Notes under the pieces: generated by a model
Seen by the model: only the letters and a program-made list of their open reading frames with translations
The model's database searches: none
Told to the model about the DNA's origin: nothing
Made by a program: the position numbers and the translations under genes
Origin: an uncultured Clostridia bacterium
GTDB lineage: Bacteria > Bacillota > Clostridia > Peptostreptococcales > Anaerovoracaceae
NCBI GenBank assembly: GCA_938045615.1
Contig: CALIBC010000007.1
Coordinates: 12,036 to 76,035, forward strand
Direction: 5' to 3'
Length of the DNA: 64,000 bases
Shown here: one piece after another, positions 50,390 to 57,257 of the stretch
How positions within the stretch are numbered: position 1 is the stretch's first letter
Layout: each line of letters begins with the position of its first letter

Positions 50390-51439
50390 CTATTCATATC
50401 TTACATTTTTGTAAGGGAGCCGGATTTTTATTCTGGTGCCGCTCCCGGGTTCAGATTCCGCATCGAACGTGATATTTATTTTCTTTGCCGCCATGTTGCA
50501 AAGATAAAGCCCTATGCCTGTCGCCTGTTTTTTCGCTCTGCCGTTAAATCCGGTAAATCCTCTCTCAAAAATGCGCGGAAGGTCTTCTTTTCTTATCCCT
50601 ATACCACTGTCTTCTATTACTATCGTGGCCTTGTCGGTATCCTCGCCCTCAGGCACTTTGTTTATCCCGCCCTTTCCGCCCGATGCGCCGCCGGGGGTCT
50701 CAAGATAAATTGCTATCCTGCCGTTTTCCGTATATTTCAATGAGTTTGAGAGGATCTGGGAAATTATAAATTCGAGCCACTTCTCATCACTCTTTATCCT
50801 CAGCCCGACAGGTTCATAATCAAGGCTTATGTGTCTTCGTATGAAGAATATCGAATATTTTTTTACAACTTCATTGATAATCTTGTCCACGTCCACCGTA
50901 GAAAAACTGAAGTCGGTATTCACATCCTCAAGCCGCATATACTGCAAAGCCATGTTCGCGTATTCTTCGATATGTATAAGCCCGGTTTTCATCGCCCCCT
51001 TGTGAGGATCCGACGAAGCCTGCACAAGCAGACTGAGAGCGGTTATCGGCGTTTTGATCTGATGCACCCACATCGAATAATAATCGTGCGCTTCCTCCCT
51101 CTGCCTGTCGGCTTTTGCCGCAACATCACGGGCAAGGTCAAAAGCCTCGAAAACGATTTTGAGATAGAGTTCTTCATCAAGCCCCGACGGTTCAGGCAGG
51201 CACTCATCGGAGTACGGCAATGTTTTCAAAGCCTCGCGAAGTTTCCTTACCTTGAGGCGGTATCTCCGGAACCCTGCCAAAAAAAATACGACATACGCGA
51301 TGAGACACAAAACCATCTCATATATGTATATGTCCGTTCTTACTTCTCCCAGATGCCCAACCACGGCAAAGATCAGAATCATGAGCGCAAAGCAGACAAT
51401 ATTCGTTTTTTCCTTTTTTATATACGATATCAGAATCAT
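50390..51439 (-). CDS. BceS-type intramembrane-sensing histidine kinase
   Basis: The 349-residue kinase has two N-terminal helices (about 13-30 and 40-58) with a loop of under ten residues, so no real outside sensor domain. His126 in MWVHQIKTP is the phosphorylation site; the ATPase domain follows with N-box ILSNSLKYT, G1 IEDSGIGI and G2 ATGIGLYL. Kinases of this type receive the signal from the BceAB transporter through the membrane. The ATG lies 35 bp after the regulator gene. A 59-bp fragment of this gene, about codons 65-84, reappears at 55655-55713. Confidence 0.94.
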   Translation of the reverse strand: MILISYIKKEKTNIVCFALMILIFAVVGHLGEVRTDIYIYEMVLCLIAYVVFFLAGFRRYRLKVRKLREALKTLPYSDECLPEPSGLDEELYLKIVFEAFDLARDVAAKADRQREEAHDYYSMWVHQIKTPITALSLLVQASSDPHKGAMKTGLIHIEEYANMALQYMRLEDVNTDFSFSTVDVDKIINEVVKKYSIFFIRRHISLDYEPVGLRIKSDEKWLEFIISQILSNSLKYTENGRIAIYLETPGGASGGKGGINKVPEGEDTDKATIVIEDSGIGIRKEDLPRIFERGFTGFNGRAKKQATGIGLYLCNMAAKKINITFDAESEPGSGTRIKIRLPYKNVRYE

Positions 51440-51474
51440 TCTATGCTACACCCCTTTTGCATGCCGCGCCGAAG

Positions 51475-52152
51475 TTATTCGATTATATACCCCATGCCTT
51501 TTTTGGTCTTTATAAGGTCGCTGATATTCTCGTCTGCAAGCTTTCTGCGCAGTCTCGACATATTTACGGTAAGTGTATTTTCATCGATAAACGTCTCATC
51601 TTCCCAGAGTTTGGTCATTATGTCTTCACGGCTTATGATCCGCCCTTTATTCCGCATGAGAATTTCCAAAATCATATATTCATTTTTTGTGAGTCCTATT
51701 TTCCGACCCTCAAAACTCAAGCTTGCATCCGTCATGTTGAGAAGGATTCCGCCGTGTTCGATGACGGCGCTGTTCGACGCGGGCGAAAATTCATACGTTC
51801 TCCTAATCAGAGCCTGTACCTTCGCTACCATTACGTCCATATTGAAAGGTTTGACGATAAAGTCATCGGCGCCCATGTTCATCGCCATGACTATGTTCAT
51901 ATTGTCACCCGCCCCCGACATAAATATTATCGGCACGCCGGAAACCTCTCTTATACTTCTGCACCAGTAATATCCATCATAGAAAGGGAGCGAGATGTCA
52001 AGCAAAACCATGTCCGGCGAAAACTCCGCAAAACATTTCAGTATATTTCCGAAGTCCCCCACGGTTCTGGTGTCATATCCCCACTTTGAGAGTTCTTCGG
52101 TCAGTCTCTCCGCTATTATATTGTCGTCCTCTATAATCAGTATCTTATACAT
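51475..52152 (-). CDS. BceR-type OmpR-family response regulator
   Basis: The 225-residue regulator has a receiver domain with acidic pair EDD near 8-10, phospho-acceptor Asp52 (LLDISLP) and conserved Lys in FIVKPFN, plus a C-terminal winged helix with LTKNEYMILEIL and VNMSRLRRKL. It probably turns on the downstream kinase-transporter genes. The promoter found upstream lies at 52249-52277, with a leader of about 90 nt. Confidence 0.95.
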   Translation of the reverse strand: MYKILIIEDDNIIAERLTEELSKWGYDTRTVGDFGNILKCFAEFSPDMVLLDISLPFYDGYYWCRSIREVSGVPIIFMSGAGDNMNIVMAMNMGADDFIVKPFNMDVMVAKVQALIRRTYEFSPASNSAVIEHGGILLNMTDASLSFEGRKIGLTKNEYMILEILMRNKGRIISREDIMTKLWEDETFIDENTLTVNMSRLRRKLADENISDLIKTKKGMGYIIE

Positions 52153-52248
52153 GCAATTAGAATCTTTCTTTGCAGGCTTCCTCTTTCAAGAGCCGCCGGG
52201 CGCGTATCGAAAACGTTCTCCCGAAAATTTATTTCCAAATCGCTTTTC

Positions 52249-52277
52249 AGTATAGCTGTATTGCAACGCAATATCAA
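52249..52277 (-). promoter_or_regulatory. Promoter of the Bce-type module
   Basis: TTGATA (52272-52277) and TATACT (52249-52254) are 17 bp apart on the minus strand, upstream of the response-regulator gene and directly after the VanZ gene. Confidence 0.75.
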
Positions 52278-52302
52278 GTCGGAGACGGTATCGTTTTCTT
52301 AC

Positions 52303-53106
52303 CTATCGGCAACACAGCTGCACAGTAAATATGAGAATCGCACCGCTTATGGATACAATTGCCGCATGTGCATATCTGTCTTTGCGATATTTTACCGCCG
52401 CAAAAAGTATTGCCGCTTCCAAGATGATTCCGGTCAGCGTTACGAAACCTTGAATTTGACCAATGTCCTGCCAGCTTATCAAATCAAATCTCACACAAAG
52501 CATTTCAACGATAGAAATTGTCTTGAATTTAAAGAATAGCACAAACACATATCCGCCCAAAAAGAATGCTATTGAACCTTTTCCAAACATCCGTTTTTCC
52601 GACTTTACGGAGAAACGGTCCGCCACAATATACAAACCATATCCCATGCAGGCTCCCGCCGTGTTCGCGATGACATCGTCAATGTCCGCCACTCTTCCTA
52701 TGAACAGTGTCTGAATCAATTCTATCACTACCGAAATCGCAAGCGATATAAGCAAAATGTTCTTCATACTCTTTATATCGTAAGACGGCAATATACATCC
52801 CAATGGGATGAACATAACAACGTTCAGCAGGAGCATAAGAGTCAATCCGTCCGCAAATGGAATGAGTTTAAAGTTCAACCCGCCCGATTGAAATGTCAAA
52901 TGGCTTCCGATAATACCCGTCACCAGTAATACAGAGATCACGTAGCATACAGTAATAAATTCTCTGATAAAGTACTTCTTTTCGGCAAACATTTCCCGGT
53001 TCTTGCCGGACATCACGAACGATAACAAAACTATGTATAAAGTTGAGCACGTCAATATTGCAATGCTGAGTTTGGACGCTCCCTGAAAAATGTAGTTTGA
53101 AATCAT
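52303..53106 (-). CDS. VanZ family membrane protein
   Basis: This 267-residue protein has about seven hydrophobic segments and a VanZ-like core with MLLLNVVMFIPLGCILP (about 92-108) and the charged FIGRVADIDDVIANTAGACMGYG motif near 130-155. VanZ members confer low-level teicoplanin resistance in enterococci, but most chromosomal copies have no assigned role. Its position directly upstream of the Bce module invites a shared function in peptide or glycopeptide response. It is separated by the Bce promoter, so it is not co-regulated for certain. Confidence 0.88.
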   Translation of the reverse strand: MISNYIFQGASKLSIAILTCSTLYIVLLSFVMSGKNREMFAEKKYFIREFITVCYVISVLLVTGIIGSHLTFQSGGLNFKLIPFADGLTLMLLLNVVMFIPLGCILPSYDIKSMKNILLISLAISVVIELIQTLFIGRVADIDDVIANTAGACMGYGLYIVADRFSVKSEKRMFGKGSIAFFLGGYVFVLFFKFKTISIVEMLCVRFDLISWQDIGQIQGFVTLTGIILEAAILFAAVKYRKDRYAHAAIVSISGAILIFTVQLCCR

Positions 53107-53372
53107 TCACTCAACCTCTTACAGTTCCTCAAAGCGACTATCACCTTACTCAAACTTCTTGCTCCACAAATAACAGGTTTGATAATCTCACCACTTTTAT
53201 TCGTAGAAAAAGTGAGATTTGTCAATACACATCAAATCTTTATGTAAGTGAATTATAATTAAGTAAATCATGATTAAGTAAATCGTAATTAAGTAAAATA
53301 TAACTTCGCCGCAGCACTATGGACACCATCCGGAAAAGATTATTCAACCGAAATCCAAAACTCTTTCATCTG
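53107..53372. other. AT-rich intergenic region between VanZ and the peptidase gene
   Basis: No gene or RNA was recognised. It holds the 15-bp repeats at 53241-53300. Confidence 0.8.
53241..53300. repeat. Tandem 15-bp repeats (TAATTAAGTAAATCA-type)
   Basis: Units at 53256-53270, 53271-53285 and 53286-53300 are near-identical; a degenerate unit precedes them (53241-53255). On the minus strand each contains TTTACTTAAT, and one TATAAT is embedded. They lie 150-190 bp upstream of the VanZ start. Confidence 0.85.
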
Positions 53373-54089
53373 TTACATGCCTAAAAAATCAAATGCGCCC
53401 CAAAAGAATACCAGATAAATCACTGTAGAGATAAACACATACGGAGCCATCGCCACGGTTCCTCCCGGCTTAAGCGTTCCTCGTATCTTTCCGTAAATAT
53501 AGTGTAGGCATGCAAATACGGTACTACCCGCAAAGATCGCCGCGATTCCGAGAGGACCGGCTATAAGCCCAAGCGCCGCAAAGAGCTTAATATCACCTCC
53601 GCCCACAGTATCCTTTCCGTAAAAAAGTCTGCCGCAAACCGCAGAAATGCCGATAAGTCCAAAACCTGCAAGCGCTCCGAATGCCGGGTGGCGCCAATCG
53701 TCAAAGTATGAAAAATATCCGACTGCCGTAACAGCAAGCAGAACCGTCAGCTGGTCAGGTATGATCTTGTACAGAACATCACCGATTGCAATCTCAAGCA
53801 GGATCCAGATTGTACACACAGCGGCAACCGCAAATTCCGGATCGTCAATCACCATTCTGCAACCTATTATCACAAAGAATATAGTGAATACTATTTTCCA
53901 CGGATTGCTCTTGATTCTCTGCGTAAAAGGATCGAGCATTTCTTCGCTCGGAGTTTCTCCGTAATCACAGAACCACTTTGCCGGCATCTTATTAAAAAGG
54001 TAGACCGCACCGTTCCCGAGAAAAATCGCCGCAAGAACAGCTACAAGACATTTTATTATGATTGCCGCATATGAAGTTATATCAGGCAT
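53373..54089 (-). CDS. A24-family (type IV prepilin-like) peptidase without the CxxC methyltransferase motif
   Basis: The 238-residue membrane protein has about six helices. The two catalytic Asp are in AIGDVLYKIIPD (about 105) and VGGGDIKLFAALG (about 165), the GxGD-type pattern of prepilin peptidases. The N-terminal part retains hydrophobic spacing but no Cys pair, so the methylating domain is lost or degenerate. No pilin or secretion-ATPase gene is in the window, so the substrate must be elsewhere. The ATG is preceded by GGTGAAA. Confidence 0.87.
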   Translation of the reverse strand: MPDITSYAAIIIKCLVAVLAAIFLGNGAVYLFNKMPAKWFCDYGETPSEEMLDPFTQRIKSNPWKIVFTIFFVIIGCRMVIDDPEFAVAAVCTIWILLEIAIGDVLYKIIPDQLTVLLAVTAVGYFSYFDDWRHPAFGALAGFGLIGISAVCGRLFYGKDTVGGGDIKLFAALGLIAGPLGIAAIFAGSTVFACLHYIYGKIRGTLKPGGTVAMAPYVFISTVIYLVFFWGAFDFLGM

Positions 54090-54417
54090 ATTTCACCTCT
54101 GTCCCTATCGTTCATCCTATTATAGCATAAAAAATGCAAAGGTAAAATTTCCCATCCCATGAAGACGGTGTCAAGTTTTTGTGGAGTTTTTCGCAGGCAT
54201 TACACGTGGACGTATTCCTGATTTCCCGTAAAATGCATCCATAGGCATTCGGCAAGTCCGCGCCCGATCCTTTGTCCTATATCCCGAATATTATAGTACG
54301 CAACAATGCCCGACAGCAAAGTGTAAACTTGGCACCCGGGCATTGTCGATTTGTTAAAACCTCATTTAAAACCTAATTAAGGTTTATGCATTTTTATGTT
54401 ATCAAATATTACTGTCA
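54090..54417 (-). other. Gene-poor gap upstream of the peptidase gene
   Basis: The 328 bp contain one copy of a duplicated intergenic sequence (54183-54236), an inverted repeat CAATGCCCG/CGGGCATTG (about 54304-54340), and a weak minus-strand promoter, TTGCTG (54314-54319) with TATAAT (54290-54295), 18 bp apart, that could serve the peptidase. No gene is seen. Confidence 0.6.
54183..54236. repeat. Dispersed intergenic repeat, copy 1
   Basis: About 54 bp starting with GGAGTTTTT and ending with CCCGTAAAATGCA match 55705-55757 at roughly four of five positions. The other copy is 1.5 kb away in the same orientation. Confidence 0.75.
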
Positions 54418-54846
54418 TCATGTACGGCTTTTATGCATTCTTTTCGCACTTTTGAGGTACAGTGCAAAGAAAAACATCCCTTCCGCCAATAGTATAGGAC
54501 ACATACCGCTGTATTTATACTCCACTATAAACGAGAATAGCGTTCTCCTTGAAAGCAAATCCGGATTCACATTGTTCGCTATGATAACCATTGTCAAGAT
54601 ATAGAACAATCCGACTCCAACATACCACAAGAGCAAGCGGCGAATGGCTTCTTTTCTGCGTTCTACGCACACAGGAAGCAGAAAAGTATATACTAAAGCG
54701 TATGTACCCAAAATCGCTATGGTTATAATACTGCTACCCCGCAGGGTTCCAACAAAAACGAAATTTGCGAACATAGCACAGATGGCGATTACGGACAATA
54801 ATGCGCAAAAAAGATATTGCCGCACATCATTCTTGAGCCACTTCAT
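54418..54846 (-). CDS. Small membrane protein of unknown function
   Basis: I do not recognise this protein. The 142 residues contain four hydrophobic segments of about 20 each: about 10-30, 34-54, 68-90 and 110-135, and basic ends (KSAKRMHKSRT). Its start codon is 1 bp downstream of the stop of the secreted-protein gene at 54848, so the two form a pair. The DNA is AT-rich compared with the core genes. It could be a partner, such as an immunity or anchoring protein; that is conjecture. Confidence 0.65.
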   Translation of the reverse strand: MKWLKNDVRQYLFCALLSVIAICAMFANFVFVGTLRGSSIITIAILGTYALVYTFLLPVCVERRKEAIRRLLLWYVGVGLFYILTMVIIANNVNPDLLSRRTLFSFIVEYKYSGMCPILLAEGMFFFALYLKSAKRMHKSRT

Positions 54847-54847
54847 C

Positions 54848-55396
54848 TTAATTATATGGGAAACTAAATGTCTTAGTTTTCCCTTTGTGCGAAAGATTGA
54901 ATTTATAACTTCTGCTCAATACAGATCTTATTTTCCCCGTTAAGCGATCTTTTTCTACCAGCTTCACCATATAACTTGTGGCACTGTACTTTCCCGCAGC
55001 GTGTGTTGGGCTTGTATAAAATGCACTAACTGCAGCACCCGCCAAAGTGCCTATAATCCGACTTGGTATAAATGACATGCCGACAGCAACTCCAATTTTC
55101 AATGCCGTTTCATAAGTAGCAGCATTCCGTGCCTCTTTATTTGATACATAGATATTGCATGAACCAAGACGCTCAGTTACCGTGGTTGTGTAATAACGAT
55201 TTGATTTTAGGATTGGAGGCTGAACTCCGTTACCCAGTGAATCTTGAGTAATATCATCCATTCCCACAGTATCCTCTGTTGTGGTTTCAAAAGATGTAAG
55301 GCCTTCATCTACTTTTTCAGCAAATGCACATGTGCCTGTAACTATAACAAGCATTACCATCAAAAACAAAGAAAGCATTTTTCTCTTAATAGTCAT
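54848..55396 (-). CDS. Secreted protein of unknown function
   Basis: The 182-residue protein has a typical signal peptide (KRKMLSLFLMVMLVIVTGTCAFA, cleavage after about residue 26), then an acidic, Thr-rich segment, a middle region with VTERLGSCNIYVSNKEARN, and a Gly/Ala-rich hydrophobic stretch (about 105-130: IGVAVGMSFIPSRIIGTLAG). The end is basic. A glycine-rich amphipathic segment of this type occurs in some bacteriocin-like and membrane-active proteins, but no family is recognised. GGCGGG lies 7 bp before the ATG. Transcription with the following membrane-protein gene is almost certain. Confidence 0.7.
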   Translation of the reverse strand: MTIKRKMLSLFLMVMLVIVTGTCAFAEKVDEGLTSFETTTEDTVGMDDITQDSLGNGVQPPILKSNRYYTTTVTERLGSCNIYVSNKEARNAATYETALKIGVAVGMSFIPSRIIGTLAGAAVSAFYTSPTHAAGKYSATSYMVKLVEKDRLTGKIRSVLSRSYKFNLSHKGKTKTFSFPYN

Positions 55397-55654
55397 AACA
55401 AGACCCGCCTTTCTTTACCTTTCATAATTTAATAATGAGAACCATCTTGACGTTACCCCTTATACCTTGTTCGATGCATAGGTGCTTTTATTCCAACATA
55501 CAGGTGTAACATTTCCTTTTTGAGCAATAACTTGTTTTTTGAGTTCAGCGCTATCACCCCTCCCTATTCAACCACCTATTTTACAATACTACCGTTGATG
55601 ATATCACTGTGGCTATATTAGCATAAAAAAAATCAAACGTCCATAGGGTGAAGG

Positions 55655-55713
55655 CGGTTCAGGCAGGCGCTCATCGGAGTACGGTAATGTTTTCAAAGCC
55701 TCGCGGAGTTTTC
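55655..55713 (-). pseudogene. Remnant of a BceS-type histidine kinase gene
   Basis: These 59 bp match codons in the kinase gene at 51188-51246 with only four differences, in the same frame. The translation keeps KLREALKTLPYSDE-LPEP, corresponding to residues 65-84 of the kinase. Both sides diverge at once, so only this scrap remains of a second kinase gene or a local duplication. Confidence 0.75.
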
Positions 55714-55757
55714 TCCGGCATTACATGTGGACGGATTCCGGACTTCCTGTAAAATAT
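55705..55757. repeat. Dispersed intergenic repeat, copy 2
   Basis: Partner of the 54183-54236 sequence, directly joined to the kinase remnant. Confidence 0.75.
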
Positions 55758-55760
55758 ATA

Positions 55761-55795
55761 AGAAGACGGACAGGCAAACTACCCGTCCGTCTTCT
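55761..55795 (-). terminator. Hairpin downstream of the FN3/LRR-type gene
   Basis: AGAAGACGGAC and GTCCGTCTTCT form an 11-bp perfect stem with a 13-nt loop. On the minus strand it is followed by TATATATTTTAC, a modest T-rich tail, about 117 bp after the stop of the surface-protein gene. Confidence 0.6.
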
Positions 55796-55911
55796 GAAAG
55801 AAAGTATAAATATGAAATCTGAAAGCCAACATACTGTGCCTTCAAGAACTACATCTCGTTTTATTTTCAATTTAACCCAAATCCGTTTTTATGCATTTTT
55901 GTGCGGCGTTT

Positions 55912-57066
55912 TTATTCAGCTAAACTGATTTTTGAATTACTTGATGCAGTATTGAATATGCCCATAGCAGTTGCCGTGATATCCGGATTCGTCTTATCGT
56001 AGGTGATCACAAGACCTGCTCCCGTGTCCGTCGCGGCGCCTTCAAAGAAATTTAGAACAGTTCCTATTTTGGAGCCTATATTGATCGTTCCCTTTAATTT
56101 CTTACAATTTCTATACATATTCCATGCATTTTTAATATCCGGCGCGCCTTTAGGAATATCTGCGGCTTTAGTCATATTTTCACAGCCCTCAAATGCGGAC
56201 GTAAACCACATCACACTTGCCGGCAAAGCAGGCGCCGCTTCCAAAGACTTGCACTGATAAAAGGCATGACTCATGCTTTCAACTCCGTGAGGAATTTTCG
56301 GAGGTTCCTTTAAACTGTTACAAGCGAAGAAAGTGGAACCCAATGTTTTAACGGAACCCGGAATAACATCGACATCCGTTAAATTATTACAAAACTGAAA
56401 CCACCCCGATATATCGGTAGGTCTTACTCCGGCATCAAAACTGACTCTTTTTATCATATCTTTGTAGCTCTTCGGATCGCTTCCTATGCCGCTGATCCAC
56501 GGAGGTCCGGCGGTATAAAACTTTGCAACATCTCCGCTTCCCGTCACTTTGAGCAGTCCGTCGGAGTATAGTGTCGCTTTTACGTTCGTGTTAACGTATT
56601 TGTCGTAATAATCAACACCGTTTCCTCCTACGTACCATGATTTCACGGCTGTTACTTTGTCCGGTTTTTTAGCTTTGCACGGTGTTTTAACAACTACCGT
56701 TTTGGATTTCTTCCCGTACTTACCGTTGTATCCTTTTACGTAATAACGATATGTTTTGCCGCGTTTGATCTTTTTATCGTTAAAAGCATTTTTCTTTACA
56801 ACGGATCTTTTTTTGAATTTCCCTTTCTTTCCTATGGCGCGATAGACAACATATTTCTTTGCTCTTTTGGCCTTCTTCCACGCAAGTTTAATATTTGAAC
56901 AACTTGCTTTAACAACCTTGACCCCTTTCACTTTAGCCGGCACGGCTTTTGCCTCCGCCTCATGCGCCGGATTCATCAGAAACGAAAAAGCAACAGCAAT
57001 CACAATGGACAGTATAACCATAAACACTCTGTTGCCGATCCGCCCGGTATTGTTTCTCTTCATCAT
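55912..57066 (-). CDS. Secreted FN3 and BspA-like leucine-rich repeat protein
   Basis: The 384-residue exported protein starts with KRNNTGRIGNRVFMVILSIV, a signal peptide with a cleavage region near AEAKA (about residues 38-42). An FN3-type domain follows (about 45-130: VKVVKASCSNIKLAWKKAKR to GKTYRYYVKGYNGKYGKKS). Residues 150-370 form BspA-type short repeats with Cys-Asn/Cys-Lys steps (FQFCNNLTDVDVIP, FFACNSLKEPPKIP, FYQCKSLEAAPALP, FEGCENMTKAADIP, YRNCKKLKGTINIG). Such proteins bind host or bacterial surfaces. No LPXTG or transmembrane anchor is present. The ATG at 57066 has AAAGGAG 7 bp upstream; ATG 57063 is an alternative. It lies directly downstream of the BTAD regulator and has heptamer repeats in front. 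Confidence 0.85.
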   Translation of the reverse strand: MMKRNNTGRIGNRVFMVILSIVIAVAFSFLMNPAHEAEAKAVPAKVKGVKVVKASCSNIKLAWKKAKRAKKYVVYRAIGKKGKFKKRSVVKKNAFNDKKIKRGKTYRYYVKGYNGKYGKKSKTVVVKTPCKAKKPDKVTAVKSWYVGGNGVDYYDKYVNTNVKATLYSDGLLKVTGSGDVAKFYTAGPPWISGIGSDPKSYKDMIKRVSFDAGVRPTDISGWFQFCNNLTDVDVIPGSVKTLGSTFFACNSLKEPPKIPHGVESMSHAFYQCKSLEAAPALPASVMWFTSAFEGCENMTKAADIPKGAPDIKNAWNMYRNCKKLKGTINIGSKIGTVLNFFEGAATDTGAGLVITYDKTNPDITATAMGIFNTASSNSKISLAE

Positions 57067-57203
57067 TGACGCTCTCCTTTCTAACATTGTTCATCTCCTT
57101 TTTAACATCTGCATCATCTGCATCAAAACCGATACGATACCGGCAACCTATGTCGGTTGACGATTTCACATGCCGGTTTTGCATGCCGGTTTTACACGCC
57201 AAT

Positions 57204-57234
57204 TCTATAAAGGAAGCGTTAAATAAACGTTAAA
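57204..57234 (-). promoter_or_regulatory. Heptamer direct repeats and -10 box: candidate SARP/BTAD operator
   Basis: On the minus strand, TTTAACG occurs at 57228-57234 and again at 57217-57223, exactly 11 bp apart, and TATAGA (57204-57209) follows 7 bp after the second copy. There is no normal -35 box. SARP-family activators bind heptamer repeats with 11-bp periodicity about 8 bp before a -10. The leader from here to the start codon is about 130 nt. Confidence 0.65.
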
Positions 57235-57257
57235 TATGTAACCTCTCAGGACATTTT

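Larger units (their letters stand above)
55397..55911. other. 515-bp gap with decayed sequence
   Basis: It contains a fragment of a sensor-kinase gene (55655-55713), copy 2 of the dispersed repeat (55705-55757) and a terminator-like hairpin (55761-55795). The part from 55480 to 55590 has a 34-codon minus-strand frame beginning with GTG that lacks ribosome spacing and is not called. No intact gene is seen. Confidence 0.75.

Noticed and set aside
55480..55590. Short minus-strand frames (34 codons) in the 515-bp gap
   Set aside because: GTG start touches the GGGAGGGG site with no spacing and there is no family; decayed sequence is more likely.
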